Shown here: positions 8,665 to 17,843 of the stretch, piece by piece
Layout: the number at the start of each line of letters is the position of its first letter
Position numbering within the stretch: the first letter of the stretch is position 1
DNA from: Aestuariimicrobium soli
Lineage (GTDB): Bacteria > Actinomycetota > Actinomycetes > Propionibacteriales > Propionibacteriaceae
Assembly: GCF_051192575.1 (NCBI RefSeq)
Contig: NZ_JBPJSQ010000007.1
Coordinates: forward strand, 124,001-188,000
Direction of reading: 5' to 3'
Length of the DNA: 64,000 bases
The notes under the pieces: model-generated
Told to the model about the DNA's origin: nothing
What the model saw: only the letters and a program-made list of their open reading frames with translations
Database searches by the model: none
Program-made: the position numbers and the translations under genes

Positions 8665-9096
8665 GTGGCACGTGGCGTGCGAGCGATGGCCGACCGCACC
8701 ATGCGGCGGCAGCTGGCCGAGCCGCGACACCGCGCGCCGGGGGAGTGCCCGGTGTGCGCCGAACGGCTGGTGCCGATCCGGTTGGGGTGCCCCGGCTGCG
8801 GCACCGAGATCGTGGGCGAGTTCGACCCGTGTGAGTTCTGTGCTCTGGACGACGCCGACCTGCATCTGTTGCGGCTGTTCCTGGCGGCGCGCGGCAATGT
8901 CAAGGAGGTCGAGAAGCACCTGGGCGTCAGCTACCCGACGGCCCGGCTGCGGCTCACGGGGCTGCTCGCGAAGCTCGGGCTCAGCGGTGAGGCGGACGAA
9001 GATCTCGGCCTCACCGCCGAGCAGGTGTTGAAAGAAGTGGCGCAGGGGTCGCTGACCCCGGCCGAGGGCGAAAGGCTGCTCGCCACCCTCGAGTGA
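8665..9096 (+). CDS. DUF2089 family protein (zinc ribbon plus HTH-like helices)
   Basis: A 143-residue protein. Two CxxC pairs, CPVCAERL and GCPGCGTE, form a predicted zinc ribbon at about residues 29-52, and FDPCEFCALDD adds a further pair. The segment GNVKEVEKHLGVSYPTARLRLTGLL resembles a helix-turn-helix. The tail AQGSLTPAEGERLLATLE repeats the helical GxLxxxEAxxLL motif at the start of the preceding DUF4097 protein, suggesting the two may dimerise through it. GAGGAGG lies 7 nt before the GTG. It may be the regulator of its own operon. Confidence 0.78.
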   Translation: MARGVRAMADRTMRRQLAEPRHRAPGECPVCAERLVPIRLGCPGCGTEIVGEFDPCEFCALDDADLHLLRLFLAARGNVKEVEKHLGVSYPTARLRLTGLLAKLGLSGEADEDLGLTAEQVLKEVAQGSLTPAEGERLLATLE

Positions 9097-9129
9097 GGGC
9101 TGCGGCCGCCGTACCCACGCCGACAAATG

Positions 9130-9168
9130 CACCAGCGCCTGTCCCCGAACCGGGGACAGGCGCTGGTG
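9130..9168. terminator. perfect 18-bp hairpin between convergent genes
   Basis: The arms at 9130-9147 and 9151-9168 (CACCAGCGCCTGTCCCCG and its complement) pair fully around a 3-nt loop. The element sits between the ends of the DUF2089 gene and greA, so it is best read as a bidirectional terminator. Confidence 0.85.
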
Positions 9169-9187
9169 CTGTCTGCGTGGGTTCGGG

Positions 9188-9700
9188 TCAGGCGGTGAAC
9201 TTCTCCACCTTCACGACGGTGACGTCGATCTTCTTGCCGTTGGGTGCCTCGTAGCTGACCGAGGCGCCGACGGGCTGGCCGATGACGGCGGCGCCCAGCG
9301 GAGACTGCGGCGAGTAGACCTGCACGTCATCGACGGAGTCGTCGAGGCCGAGCAGTTCGCGGCTGCCCAGCAGGAAGGTGTCGGTGTCGTCCTCGTCGCC
9401 GAAGTAGGCGACGGTGACGAGCATGCCGGGGGCGGCCTCGTCGGTGTTGGCGGGTGCCTGTTCGACCTGGGCCTTGCGCAGCACGCTCTCGAGCTGGCGG
9501 ATGCGCGCCTCCTGCTGGCCCTGCTCCTCGCGCGCGGCGTGGTAGCCGCCGTTCTCGGAGAGGTCGCCCTCGCTGCGCGCCTCGGCGATCTTGTTGGCAA
9601 CGGTGGTGCGGCCCTCACCCTTCAGGTACTCCAGCTCCTCACGGAGCTTGTCGTACGCCTCCTGGGTCAGCCACACGGTTTCATCAGTGTTTGCAGACAT
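9188..9700 (-). CDS. greA: transcription elongation factor GreA
   Basis: Binds the RNA polymerase secondary channel and stimulates cleavage of backtracked RNA. The 170-residue protein has the N-terminal coiled coil (residues 10-80: LTQEAYDKLREELEYL, then IAEARSEGDLSENGGYHAAR with the acidic tip D/E residues) and the C-terminal FKBP-like domain (SPLGAAVIGQPVGASVSYEAPNG). An insert rich in Asp/Glu (FGDEDDTDTFLLG) is typical of actinobacterial GreA. TATGCT lies 6 nt before the ATG. The adjacent DUF4307 gene and divergent mca match the mycobacterial order. Confidence 0.95.
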   Translation of the reverse strand: MSANTDETVWLTQEAYDKLREELEYLKGEGRTTVANKIAEARSEGDLSENGGYHAAREEQGQQEARIRQLESVLRKAQVEQAPANTDEAAPGMLVTVAYFGDEDDTDTFLLGSRELLGLDDSVDDVQVYSPQSPLGAAVIGQPVGASVSYEAPNGKKIDVTVVKVEKFTA

Positions 9701-9761
9701 TCCACCAGCATACCGAAGGGCCTGCTCAGAGGCCTCTTTATGGTGCGTGGGGTGAGCGTGG

Positions 9762-10196
9762 TCAGGCGCGACGGCAGTGCAGCAGCACGGCCGTCGTGGC
9801 CCGCAGGGTCGTCCGAATGGTCACCCGTTGCGTCTGGTCGGACGAATCGCCGGTCACCGCGAAGGTCAGTTCGCCGACGATCTCGCCGCTGAGGGCCTGG
9901 GCCTGCACCGTGCACTCAGCGCGCGTGGTCGGGTCGGGTCGGTGGGTGATGACGGTCGCCTCCACGGACTGGTCATCGAGCACGCGGTAGCCGTGGAGTT
10001 GGCCGGTGACCCCCGGGTTGGCGTGTTCGAGACCCGCCCACACGGCCCACCCGCCGAGCAGGACGGCGATCACCACGGCGGCGCCGATCCAGCGGCCGCG
10101 TCGCCGCTGGGGGTAGCGGGTGCGGATGCGCTCGCGGTCGTCCGCGGTCAGCTCGACACCACGGGCGAGGTTCGGGTCGACGGTGGGGGACGGCAC
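9762..10196 (-). CDS. DUF4307 family membrane protein
   Basis: A 144-residue actinobacterial protein with a short charged N-terminus (DDRERIRTRYPQRRRG), one membrane helix at about residues 37-57 (IGAAVVIAVLLGGWAVWAGL) and an outer domain of about 85 residues ending HCRRA. The organisation matches DUF4307, whose genes commonly sit between greA and mca. The GTG at 10196 is preferred because CAGAAT lies 6 nt upstream of it. It is divergent from mca with 87 nt between starts. Function unknown. Confidence 0.8.
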   Translation of the reverse strand: MPSPTVDPNLARGVELTADDRERIRTRYPQRRRGRWIGAAVVIAVLLGGWAVWAGLEHANPGVTGQLHGYRVLDDQSVEATVITHRPDPTTRAECTVQAQALSGEIVGELTFAVTGDSSDQTQRVTIRTTLRATTAVLLHCRRA

Positions 10197-10283
10197 TCGT
10201 CCATTCTGCCAGTCGGACGGGCGGGCTGATCGGGGTGGCTGGTGGGGCTGACTGCGCAGGCGGGGCACGGCACAATGGGCGCC

Positions 10284-11192
10284 ATGTCTGCCGACCTGCG
10301 CCTGTTGAACGTGCACGCCCACCCCGACGACGAGTCGAGCAAGGGGGCGGCGACCACCGGACGCTACGTCTCCGAGGGTGTGCAGGTGATGGTCGCGACG
10401 TGCACGGGCGGGGAGAGGGGTTCGGTGCTGAACCCGAAGCTGGACCGGCCCGAGGTGTGGGAGCACATCGCCGAGATTCGCCGTGGCGAGATGGATCGCG
10501 CGCGGGAGATCCTGGGCATCCAGCAGGTGTGGTTGGGGTTCGTCGACTCCGGGCTGCCCGAGGGGGACCCGCTGCCGCCGCTGCCCGAGGGGTGCTTCGG
10601 GCTGACGGACCCGACTGTGTCGTGCGGTCCGCTGGTGAAGGTGATCCGCGAGTTCAAGCCGCAGGTGATGACCACCTACGACGAGCGGGGCGGCTACCCG
10701 CACCCCGACCACATCATGTGCCACCAGATCTCCGTGGAGGCGTTCCGGCAGGCCGCGGACCCCGAGCTGTGGCCCGAACACGGCCCCGCCTGGCAGGTCA
10801 GCAAGTTGTACTACCAAATGGGCATGCACCGACTGCGGCTGGCTGCCCTCGATGCGGCGATGCACGAGGCGGGCATGGACTCGCCCTACCGCGAGCGGCT
10901 GGCGCAGTGGGAGGACCGGCACTACGAGACCCGGATCACCACGCAGGTGCCCTGTGCCGACTTCTTCGACGTGCGCGACGCCGCGCTGCGCGCCCACGCC
11001 ACCCAGATCGACCCCGACGGCTTCTGGTTCCAGGTGCCGCAGGAGATCCAGCGGCGGGTGTGGCCGACCGAGGACTACCAACTGGTGGAGTCGATGGTCG
11101 AGACCTCGCTGCCCGAGGACGATTTGTTCGCCGGGTTGCGGGGTGACGTCGAGGTGTCGGCGCACGCCCGCGGTGAGGACTTCTCGATCTGA
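10284..11192 (+). CDS. mca: mycothiol S-conjugate amidase Mca
   Basis: Hydrolyses mycothiol S-conjugates to release a mercapturic acid for export and GlcN-Ins for mycothiol resynthesis, an actinobacterial detoxification step in the cytosol. The 302-residue protein has the LmbE/PIG-L zinc site AHPDDE (residues 12-17), with the downstream histidine in YPHPDHIMCH. The Mca-specific context CTGGERGSVLNPKLDRPEV is intact, and the length fits Mca rather than the deacetylase MshB. CACAAT lies 7 nt before the ATG. Its presence shows that the organism makes mycothiol. Confidence 0.94.
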   Translation: MSADLRLLNVHAHPDDESSKGAATTGRYVSEGVQVMVATCTGGERGSVLNPKLDRPEVWEHIAEIRRGEMDRAREILGIQQVWLGFVDSGLPEGDPLPPLPEGCFGLTDPTVSCGPLVKVIREFKPQVMTTYDERGGYPHPDHIMCHQISVEAFRQAADPELWPEHGPAWQVSKLYYQMGMHRLRLAALDAAMHEAGMDSPYRERLAQWEDRHYETRITTQVPCADFFDVRDAALRAHATQIDPDGFWFQVPQEIQRRVWPTEDYQLVESMVETSLPEDDLFAGLRGDVEVSAHARGEDFSI

Positions 11193-11224
11193 GCCTGGCG
11201 GCCGCGCGGGGGTAGTCTGGGCGC

Positions 11225-11398
11225 ATGGTTCCTGCACTCGCGATCGGTGGCGGCACGCTCACGCTGCTGGTGTTCGTCGTCCTGGCCGCGTTCGTGGTGA
11301 TCGGCTGGTTCAGCCTGCGCCGCAACGTGCGGGGCATCGACTTCGCCGATCCCGCGGACGAGGCCCCCGCCTCGACCCGGTCGGCCGAGGAACGCTGA
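11225..11398 (+). CDS. small single-pass membrane protein downstream of mca
   Basis: A 57-residue protein. Residues 8-30 (IGGGTLTLLVFVVLAAFVVI) form one transmembrane helix, followed by LRRNVRG and an acidic tail. A TAGTCT box (11213-11218) ends 6 nt before the ATG, which gives it its own leaderless promoter just after mca. A similarly small membrane protein follows mca in mycobacteria (Rv1083 by recollection). Its stop is 3 nt from the end of the convergent kinase gene. Function unknown. Confidence 0.72.
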   Translation: MVPALAIGGGTLTLLVFVVLAAFVVIGWFSLRRNVRGIDFADPADEAPASTRSAEER

Positions 11399-11401
11399 GA
11401 C

Positions 11402-12322
11402 TCACCCCAGCAGGTGGCTCGCGCTGTCGAGGTGCTCCACCCCGTCGTCGTCGTGGCCGAGGTGCCGCAGGTACAGGCCACTGGTGACGCGCTCAATGTT
11501 CGCCCAGGCCAGGATGGCCGCGCGGTCGGTACCGGTGAGGCGGGCCAGTTCGTCGGCCTTGGCCGTCAGCAGGAAGACCGGGTCGTCCGCGGGCAGGATG
11601 ACGTCGTTCCACGAGCGCAGGATGACGCCCAGATCGTATTCGGGTTCGCAGCCGCCGATGCCGTCGACGTCGATCAGGACGGGTTCGGTCGTGCCGTCGG
11701 GCAGGCGGCGCAGCATCAGGTTGCCCGCGTGGGGATCGCCGTGACAGAAGACGTCGCGCTGCGGGTCGTGGGCGGCCAGCCGCTCCTCGGCGAGGGCGCG
11801 AGCGGTGGCGACGGCGAGCCTGTGGCGGTCGTCGGCGAGGCCCTGCAGCCGGTCGATCAGGGCGATCAGTCCGGCGGCCTTGTGCGTGGCCGGGCCGGGA
11901 TCGGCGGGAGCCAGGTGTCGGACCGCCGCCCAGAACCGTTGCAGCGCCGACGCCAGCTGGTGAGGCGTGTCGTCCCAGGAGGGGGCCGGGGCTGGCTCGA
12001 GGGACTCGAGGAGCATGGCTCCGAGGGCGGCGTCTGACTCGACCAGTCGGACGACGCCGCGCCCCTCGGCGGCGCGCAACACCTCGATCTGCTCGAGGGT
12101 GGAGGCGTCGGGCAGGACGAGTTTGAGCACGTATTGCTGACCGGCGCGTTCGGCCGGCAGCACGAGTGACCACGACCCGCCGTCGTAAGGCTCACCCAGG
12201 CTCAGCCCCCAGCGGGCGCTGATGGTTTCGACACTGTCGGGGAGTGCGGCGCCCCAGACCTCGGCCTCGGGACCGGCATTGGACAGGGTCGTGGTCAGGC
12301 GGTCGGGCAGGCGCAGGGTCAC
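11402..12322 (-). CDS. APH(6)-like aminoglycoside/hydroxyurea phosphotransferase family protein
   Basis: A 306-residue protein-kinase-fold enzyme. The catalytic loop FCHGDPHAGNLM and metal-binding VLIDVDGIGGCEPEYDLG match the streptomycin 6-kinase family. The N-lobe holds a candidate ATP lysine in QYVLKLVLPD. Family members phosphorylate streptomycin or hydroxyurea, but chromosomal copies in actinobacteria often have unknown substrates, so resistance should not be assumed. The GTG at 12322 is chosen because CAGGAT lies 6 nt before it. Extending the frame upstream would run into the 17-bp tandem repeats and give a low-complexity leader. Confidence 0.8.
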   Translation of the reverse strand: MTLRLPDRLTTTLSNAGPEAEVWGAALPDSVETISARWGLSLGEPYDGGSWSLVLPAERAGQQYVLKLVLPDASTLEQIEVLRAAEGRGVVRLVESDAALGAMLLESLEPAPAPSWDDTPHQLASALQRFWAAVRHLAPADPGPATHKAAGLIALIDRLQGLADDRHRLAVATARALAEERLAAHDPQRDVFCHGDPHAGNLMLRRLPDGTTEPVLIDVDGIGGCEPEYDLGVILRSWNDVILPADDPVFLLTAKADELARLTGTDRAAILAWANIERVTSGLYLRHLGHDDDGVEHLDSASHLLG

Positions 12323-12372
12323 CGGACGATCCTGCCACGCTGCATGACCTTCACCGGCCGGCTGCCCGCGCG

Positions 12373-12474
12373 CTTCTCTGGCCCGCACGGTTCTCTGGTC
12401 CCCGCGGCTCACTGGCCCACCCGGCTCACTGGCCCACCCGGCTCTCTGGCCCACCCGGCTCACTGGCCCACGCG
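12373..12474. repeat. 17-bp tandem repeat, six units
   Basis: Six head-to-tail units of exactly 17 bp with consensus GCTCACTGGCCCACCCG. Units 3 and 4 are identical, units 5 and 6 differ at one position, and units 1 and 2 are more diverged. The last unit contains the stop codon and final codons of the DinB gene. The array ends about 50 nt before the kinase start. A slippage-prone VNTR-type locus is likely. Confidence 0.9.
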
Positions 12475-13023
12475 GCCGTCGATGCACTCGCGCAGCAGGT
12501 CGGCGTGGCCACAGTGGCGGGCGTACTCCTCGATGCGATGCACCCAGATCTCGCGGATCGCCACGCCGTCGTCGCCGAGTCGCTCGCCCAGGTCATCGTG
12601 CGCCAACAGGGCCTCGTCGGTGACGCGCTGCTCGCGAGCCAGGTCGTCCCGAGCCTGGGCGACCATGGCCTCGTCCGCGGTGCCGCCCTCGAAGTCGCGG
12701 GTGGAGCCACCGTGCAACGAGGGTTCGGACGGCCCGAACCAGCCCCGCCAGTCTCGTTCGCAGGCGGCGAGGTGCCGTAGCAGCCCCAGCAGGGACATGG
12801 TCGAGGGCGGCACCGACCGACGGGCGAGTTGCTCGGCGTCGAGTCCCTCGCACTTCATGAGCAAGGTGTGGCGGTAGCTGGTCAGGTAGTCCTGCAGGGT
12901 GGCCAGTTCACCGTCGGGGCTGACCCCGTCGGTGTTGCGTGGGTCGTCCTCGGGGTTGACCCACATGTCGGGGTACACCGTGGCTTGGGTCCACCGATGG
13001 GGTCGCTGGGTCTCCTCGGTCAT
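12460..13023 (-). CDS. DinB/DUF664 family protein, paralogue 1
   Basis: A 187-residue four-helix-bundle protein of the DinB superfamily. The probable metal ligands are histidines in LLRHLAACERDWRGWF (helix 2) and in WVHRIEEYARHCGHADLLRE (helix 4). Superfamily members include mycothiol- and bacillithiol-dependent transferases and isomerases. With mca 1.3 kb away a thiol-transferase role is plausible but unproven. The tail DGRVGQ is encoded inside a 17-bp tandem repeat unit. It is followed on the same strand by the kinase, and a second DinB gene lies upstream. Confidence 0.82.
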   Translation of the reverse strand: MTEETQRPHRWTQATVYPDMWVNPEDDPRNTDGVSPDGELATLQDYLTSYRHTLLMKCEGLDAEQLARRSVPPSTMSLLGLLRHLAACERDWRGWFGPSEPSLHGGSTRDFEGGTADEAMVAQARDDLAREQRVTDEALLAHDDLGERLGDDGVAIREIWVHRIEEYARHCGHADLLRECIDGRVGQ

Positions 13024-13069
13024 GACCCGAGTGAACGCCCGACGTGCGCCGCGTGGCAACCGAATTGGC

Positions 13070-13657
13070 TCACCCCATCGTCTTCTGCCCGTCGATGGCT
13101 TCACGAATGATGTCGGCGTGGCCGGCGTGCTGGCTGATCTCGGCCAGCATGTGCAGCGCCACCCGGCGCATCGACCACGAGACTCCCTTCTCGAACCAGG
13201 GTGCCTCGGGAAGGGGGTGCGCGAGGTCGAGATCGGTGGTGCTCAGGATCTCGGCGGTGCGGGTCGCCACCTGGTCGAGGCGCTGCACCAGGTGGGGGAG
13301 GGTTTCGGAGTCATTGAGCACGAACCGCGGGTCGTCCCAGGTCGAGTCCGACCAGTCCCCACCGTTGGTCGCCGCCTCGGCGTCGACCGCGGACCAGTCC
13401 ACCTCGTCGGAGTACACGGTGCTGTCGCCGAAGGCTTCGGCCCCGCGCACAGCGAAGTCGAACCACTGTTCCTCGGTGTCGGCGACGTGCTTGAGCAGCG
13501 AGGCGATGGTGAGGGCGCTGACGGTCGAGGCCGTGCGGGCCTGTTCTTCGGTGAGCCCCTGCGCGGTGGTGAGCAGGAACCCTCGGTGGCGCGCCAGCGC
13601 CTCGATCAGGGTCTCGGCCTCGGAGGTGCGGATGGTCTGGTCGGGCGTGGTGTCCAT
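13070..13657 (-). CDS. DinB/DUF664 family protein, paralogue 2
   Basis: A 195-residue DinB-like protein sharing the helix-4 pattern HMLAEISQHAGHADIIREAIDG with its downstream neighbour (YARHCGHADLLRECIDG) and the helix-2 pattern LLKHVADTEEQWFDF. It is a tandem paralogue separated by 46 nt, so the pair probably arose by duplication. A TAGCGT box ends 6 nt before the ATG, facing the divergent DUF255 gene 83 nt away. The catalytic role is unknown; metal-dependent mycothiol transfer is the main hypothesis. Confidence 0.83.
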   Translation of the reverse strand: MDTTPDQTIRTSEAETLIEALARHRGFLLTTAQGLTEEQARTASTVSALTIASLLKHVADTEEQWFDFAVRGAEAFGDSTVYSDEVDWSAVDAEAATNGGDWSDSTWDDPRFVLNDSETLPHLVQRLDQVATRTAEILSTTDLDLAHPLPEAPWFEKGVSWSMRRVALHMLAEISQHAGHADIIREAIDGQKTMG

Positions 13658-13728
13658 GAGGTGACGCTAGGTGGCGGCTCCGACATGTTCGCCGGATCCC
13701 CGGTGGTTGGCCTCTCGTGGGCTCGCAA

Positions 13729-13734
13729 TAGGGT
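13729..13734 (+). promoter_or_regulatory. -10 box of a leaderless promoter (DUF255 gene)
   Basis: TAGGGT ends 6 nt before the ATG at 13741, and there is no ribosome site. Confidence 0.5.
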
Positions 13735-13740
13735 TGGGTC

Positions 13741-15780
<2,040 letters not shown>

Positions 15781-15790
15781 CGCGGAGGCG

Positions 15791-15865
15791 TGGTCAAACC
15801 GCAGCAGCTCAGCCTCATCGACCGCTGGTGCGGATCGGTGGGCCTGAGCTGCTGCAGTTTGACCA
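15791..15865. repeat. 75-bp hairpin element A, left copy
   Basis: A 24-bp imperfect stem (starting TGGTCAAACCGCAGCAGCTC) encloses a 27-nt loop with CTGGTGCGGATCG. The second copy at 16818 has the same length and the same loop core. Stem positions 20/56 are C-G here and G-C there, and positions 24/52 are C-G here and G-C there, so both pairs changed in compensation. The last base abuts the stop codon of the DUF559 gene at 15866. Confidence 0.9.
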
Positions 15866-16747
15866 TCAGGCGGCGGAGCCCCGGTGCACCCGACCCCAGG
15901 TGTGCACCCCTTGGCGGGCCAGTTCCCGCACCAACTCCACCAGCCGGGGTCGCTCGTTCAGAACTTCCTGATAGGTCACCCGGAGCACGTGATAGTTCAG
16001 GCGGCTGAGGCGTTGGTCGCGGCGGCGGTCGCGGAAGTAGTTGTCGAGGGAGGTGTGGTGGGCCACGGAGTCGCACTCGATGACCAAGCGGTCACCCACC
16101 AACAGGTCAACCCGGTCGGGTCCGATGAGCACCTGCACCCTCACCCGAAAGCCCGCGCGCTGAAGGTCATGCCGCAGCAGGGATTCCGAGCCTGACTCGG
16201 AGAGTGTGTTGGTTCGCTTCATCAGGGTGACCAGGTGATTCTCTCGATACGGCCAGACCGCGATGGCATCGCTCAGCAGGTCATCGGCCGGGTATCCCGC
16301 GTGGAGCAGGGAATCGACGACGGCCACCCATTCGGCGGCCGGCAGGCACGTACTGGCCGCTGCCACGGCTGCCGACAGCGGGTCGATCGCGCGGGTGGGT
16401 ACTCCGGCCGTCCGGCCCAACTGGTGCATGACCAGACCCTCGGGGTGGGCCGTGAGGCGTCGGGAGTTGCTGGGCAGTCTGACGTGCAGGCCCTGGTGGG
16501 GCGCAACCCACACCGTGGAGGCCCAGCCGGATGAGCCAGCCGCCTTGGCCAGACGCAGCGCGGACACGCAGGTGACCGCACCGCCGGCGGCCACTGCCCT
16601 GACGGCGGCGGGGTCGGCATCCGGCCGGGCGAACCAGCCGGACCGGATCCTTCGCAGCCGGCCAGCTCGCACTTGGCCGCGAATCTCTTGCCTCGACAGG
16701 CCGAGGGGATGGAGGTCGGCCAGCGTCAGAACTCCGGTGGAATGCAT
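15866..16747 (-). CDS. AbiEi-like antitoxin domain / DUF559 (Vsr-like nuclease fold) protein
   Basis: A 293-residue protein. Residues 1-50 (LTLADLHPLGLSRQEIRGQV, then AGRLRRIRSGWFARPD) form the winged-helix domain of type IV antitoxin AbiEi-like proteins. Residues 190-290 form a DUF559/Vsr-like PD-(D/E)xK region: SGSESLLRHDLQRAGFRV, DRVDLLVGDRLVIECDS with candidate D and E-x-D ligands, then RDRRRDQRLSRLNYHVLRVTYQEVL. No partner toxin gene is adjacent. It is bracketed by two copies of a 75-bp hairpin, one touching its stop codon and one 70 nt before the ATG. The ATG at 16745-16747 has GGAG 2 nt upstream. DNA-damage, anti-phage or mobile-element roles are possible. Confidence 0.78.
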   Translation of the reverse strand: MHSTGVLTLADLHPLGLSRQEIRGQVRAGRLRRIRSGWFARPDADPAAVRAVAAGGAVTCVSALRLAKAAGSSGWASTVWVAPHQGLHVRLPSNSRRLTAHPEGLVMHQLGRTAGVPTRAIDPLSAAVAAASTCLPAAEWVAVVDSLLHAGYPADDLLSDAIAVWPYRENHLVTLMKRTNTLSESGSESLLRHDLQRAGFRVRVQVLIGPDRVDLLVGDRLVIECDSVAHHTSLDNYFRDRRRDQRLSRLNYHVLRVTYQEVLNERPRLVELVRELARQGVHTWGRVHRGSAA

Positions 16748-16817
16748 CACTCCATCCCACCGGCCAGGCTTCTCGAAGGGGAAGACCCCCAAAAAATCTG
16801 TGGACAACTCGAGACCG

Positions 16818-16892
16818 TGGTCAAACCGCAGCAGCTGAGCGACAACGATCTCTGGTGCGGATCGATCGCCCTCAGCTGCTGCGGTTTGACCA
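16818..16892. repeat. 75-bp hairpin element A, right copy
   Basis: Same length and fold as the copy at 15791, with the same outer 19 nt and loop core, and a stem extended by one further pair (16817 G with 16893 C). It lies between the DUF559 gene start and the uppS stop at 16926. Two stem pairs are swapped relative to the left copy, which indicates selection on pairing rather than on sequence. Confidence 0.9.
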
Positions 16893-16925
16893 CGACAGCC
16901 CAAGACGGACCACCAAACCACGCGG

Positions 16926-17735
16926 CTACTTGCCGTAACGGCGCTCCCGCTGCTCGTACGAGCGCAGGGCGCGCACGAAGTCGACCTTGCGGAAGTCGGG
17001 CCAGAGCGCCTCGTGGAAGTAGAACTCCGAGTGCGCGCTCTGCCAGATCAGGAAGCCCGACAGCCGCTGTTCCCCCGAGGTGCGAATCACCAGATCGGGG
17101 TCCGGCTGGCCCTTGGTGTAGAGGTGATCGGCGATCTGGTCGATCTCGAGAGTCTCGGAAAGGGTGGCCAGGTCGCTGCCTTTGGCCGCCTCGGCCGCCA
17201 GCAGCGAGCGCACGGCGTCGCGCAGTTCGTGGCGTCCGCCGTAGCCGACGGCCACATTCACGTGCATGCCCTCGTGGCCGTCGGTGGCTGCCTCGGCCGC
17301 GCGAATCCGGCCGGCCATCTCGTCGGGCAGCAGGCTGAGGTCGCCCACGGCCTGCACGCGCCAGTGATCGCGGCGACTGAGGTCTTCGACCAGTTCGGTG
17401 ATGACCTCGAGCAGGGGGTTCAGCTCGTCCGCCTCACTGCGGGTCAGGTTGTCGGTGCTCAGCACCCAGATGGTGACCAGTTCGATGCCGGCCTCGTCGC
17501 ACCAGCCGCAGAAGTCGGTGAGCTTGGCGGCGCCGGCCCGGTAGCCCGTGACGAGCGGCTGACCGGGGGCGTTCATGCGCGCCCACCGCCGGTTGCCGTC
17601 AGCCATCACCGCGACGTGCCGCGGCAGCTTGTCGTGGTCGAGTTCGGCGAGCAGTCGTCCCTCGTAGGTGGCGTACAGCAGGTTTCTGGGGTGCAGGCGG
17701 TCGATCGCCTCGTCCACCCGGTGCCGCCAGTTCAT
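16926..17735 (-). CDS. uppS: isoprenyl transferase (Z-prenyl diphosphate synthase, UppS family)
   Basis: Condenses isopentenyl diphosphate in cis onto an allylic starter, supplying polyprenyl carrier for cell-wall synthesis. The 269-residue protein has the P-loop and catalytic aspartate in VAVMADGNRRWAR, then GYRAGAAKL, WVLSTDNLTRS (YAFSTENWxR-like) and the C-terminal substrate motif DLVIRTSGEQRLSGFLIWQSAHSEFYF. The STDN variant and its place next to hemolysin III resemble the mycobacterial short-chain Z-farnesyl synthase Rv1086, so the product could be Z,E-farnesyl diphosphate rather than a C50/C55 chain. TAGAGT lies 6 nt before the ATG. Confidence 0.93.
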   Translation of the reverse strand: MNWRHRVDEAIDRLHPRNLLYATYEGRLLAELDHDKLPRHVAVMADGNRRWARMNAPGQPLVTGYRAGAAKLTDFCGWCDEAGIELVTIWVLSTDNLTRSEADELNPLLEVITELVEDLSRRDHWRVQAVGDLSLLPDEMAGRIRAAEAATDGHEGMHVNVAVGYGGRHELRDAVRSLLAAEAAKGSDLATLSETLEIDQIADHLYTKGQPDPDLVIRTSGEQRLSGFLIWQSAHSEFYFHEALWPDFRKVDFVRALRSYEQRERRYGK

Positions 17736-17792
17736 GCCGACACTCTAGTCAGCGCGACCCTCAGAGGGCGGGACGCCTTGGTTCCGCGCCAA

Positions 17793-17825
17793 ACCTACGT
17801 TACCGTAGGTTACGCATGCGTAGGT
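17793..17825. promoter_or_regulatory. inverted and direct ACCTAC/GTAGGT operator-like repeats
   Basis: ACCTAC-GTTACC-GTAGGT (17793-17810) is an inverted repeat. A further GTAGGT (17820-17825) gives a direct repeat within TTACGCATGCGTAGGT. The array sits between divergent uppS and hemolysin III starts, immediately upstream of the latter's ribosome site. A TetR-type dyad is a reasonable guess; the regulator is not in the window. Confidence 0.6.
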
Positions 17826-17843
17826 GACGACGAGGAGCGACCG

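Noticed and set aside
11402..12322. Aminoglycoside resistance gene
   Set aside because: Family membership alone does not show drug inactivation; chromosomal APH(6)-like genes often have other substrates.
12373..12474. Tandem 17-bp repeats as a CRISPR array
   Set aside because: Units are contiguous with no spacers and too short.
15791..16892. Insertion sequence or classical composite transposon
   Set aside because: No transposase is encoded and no target-site duplication is visible outside the two hairpins.
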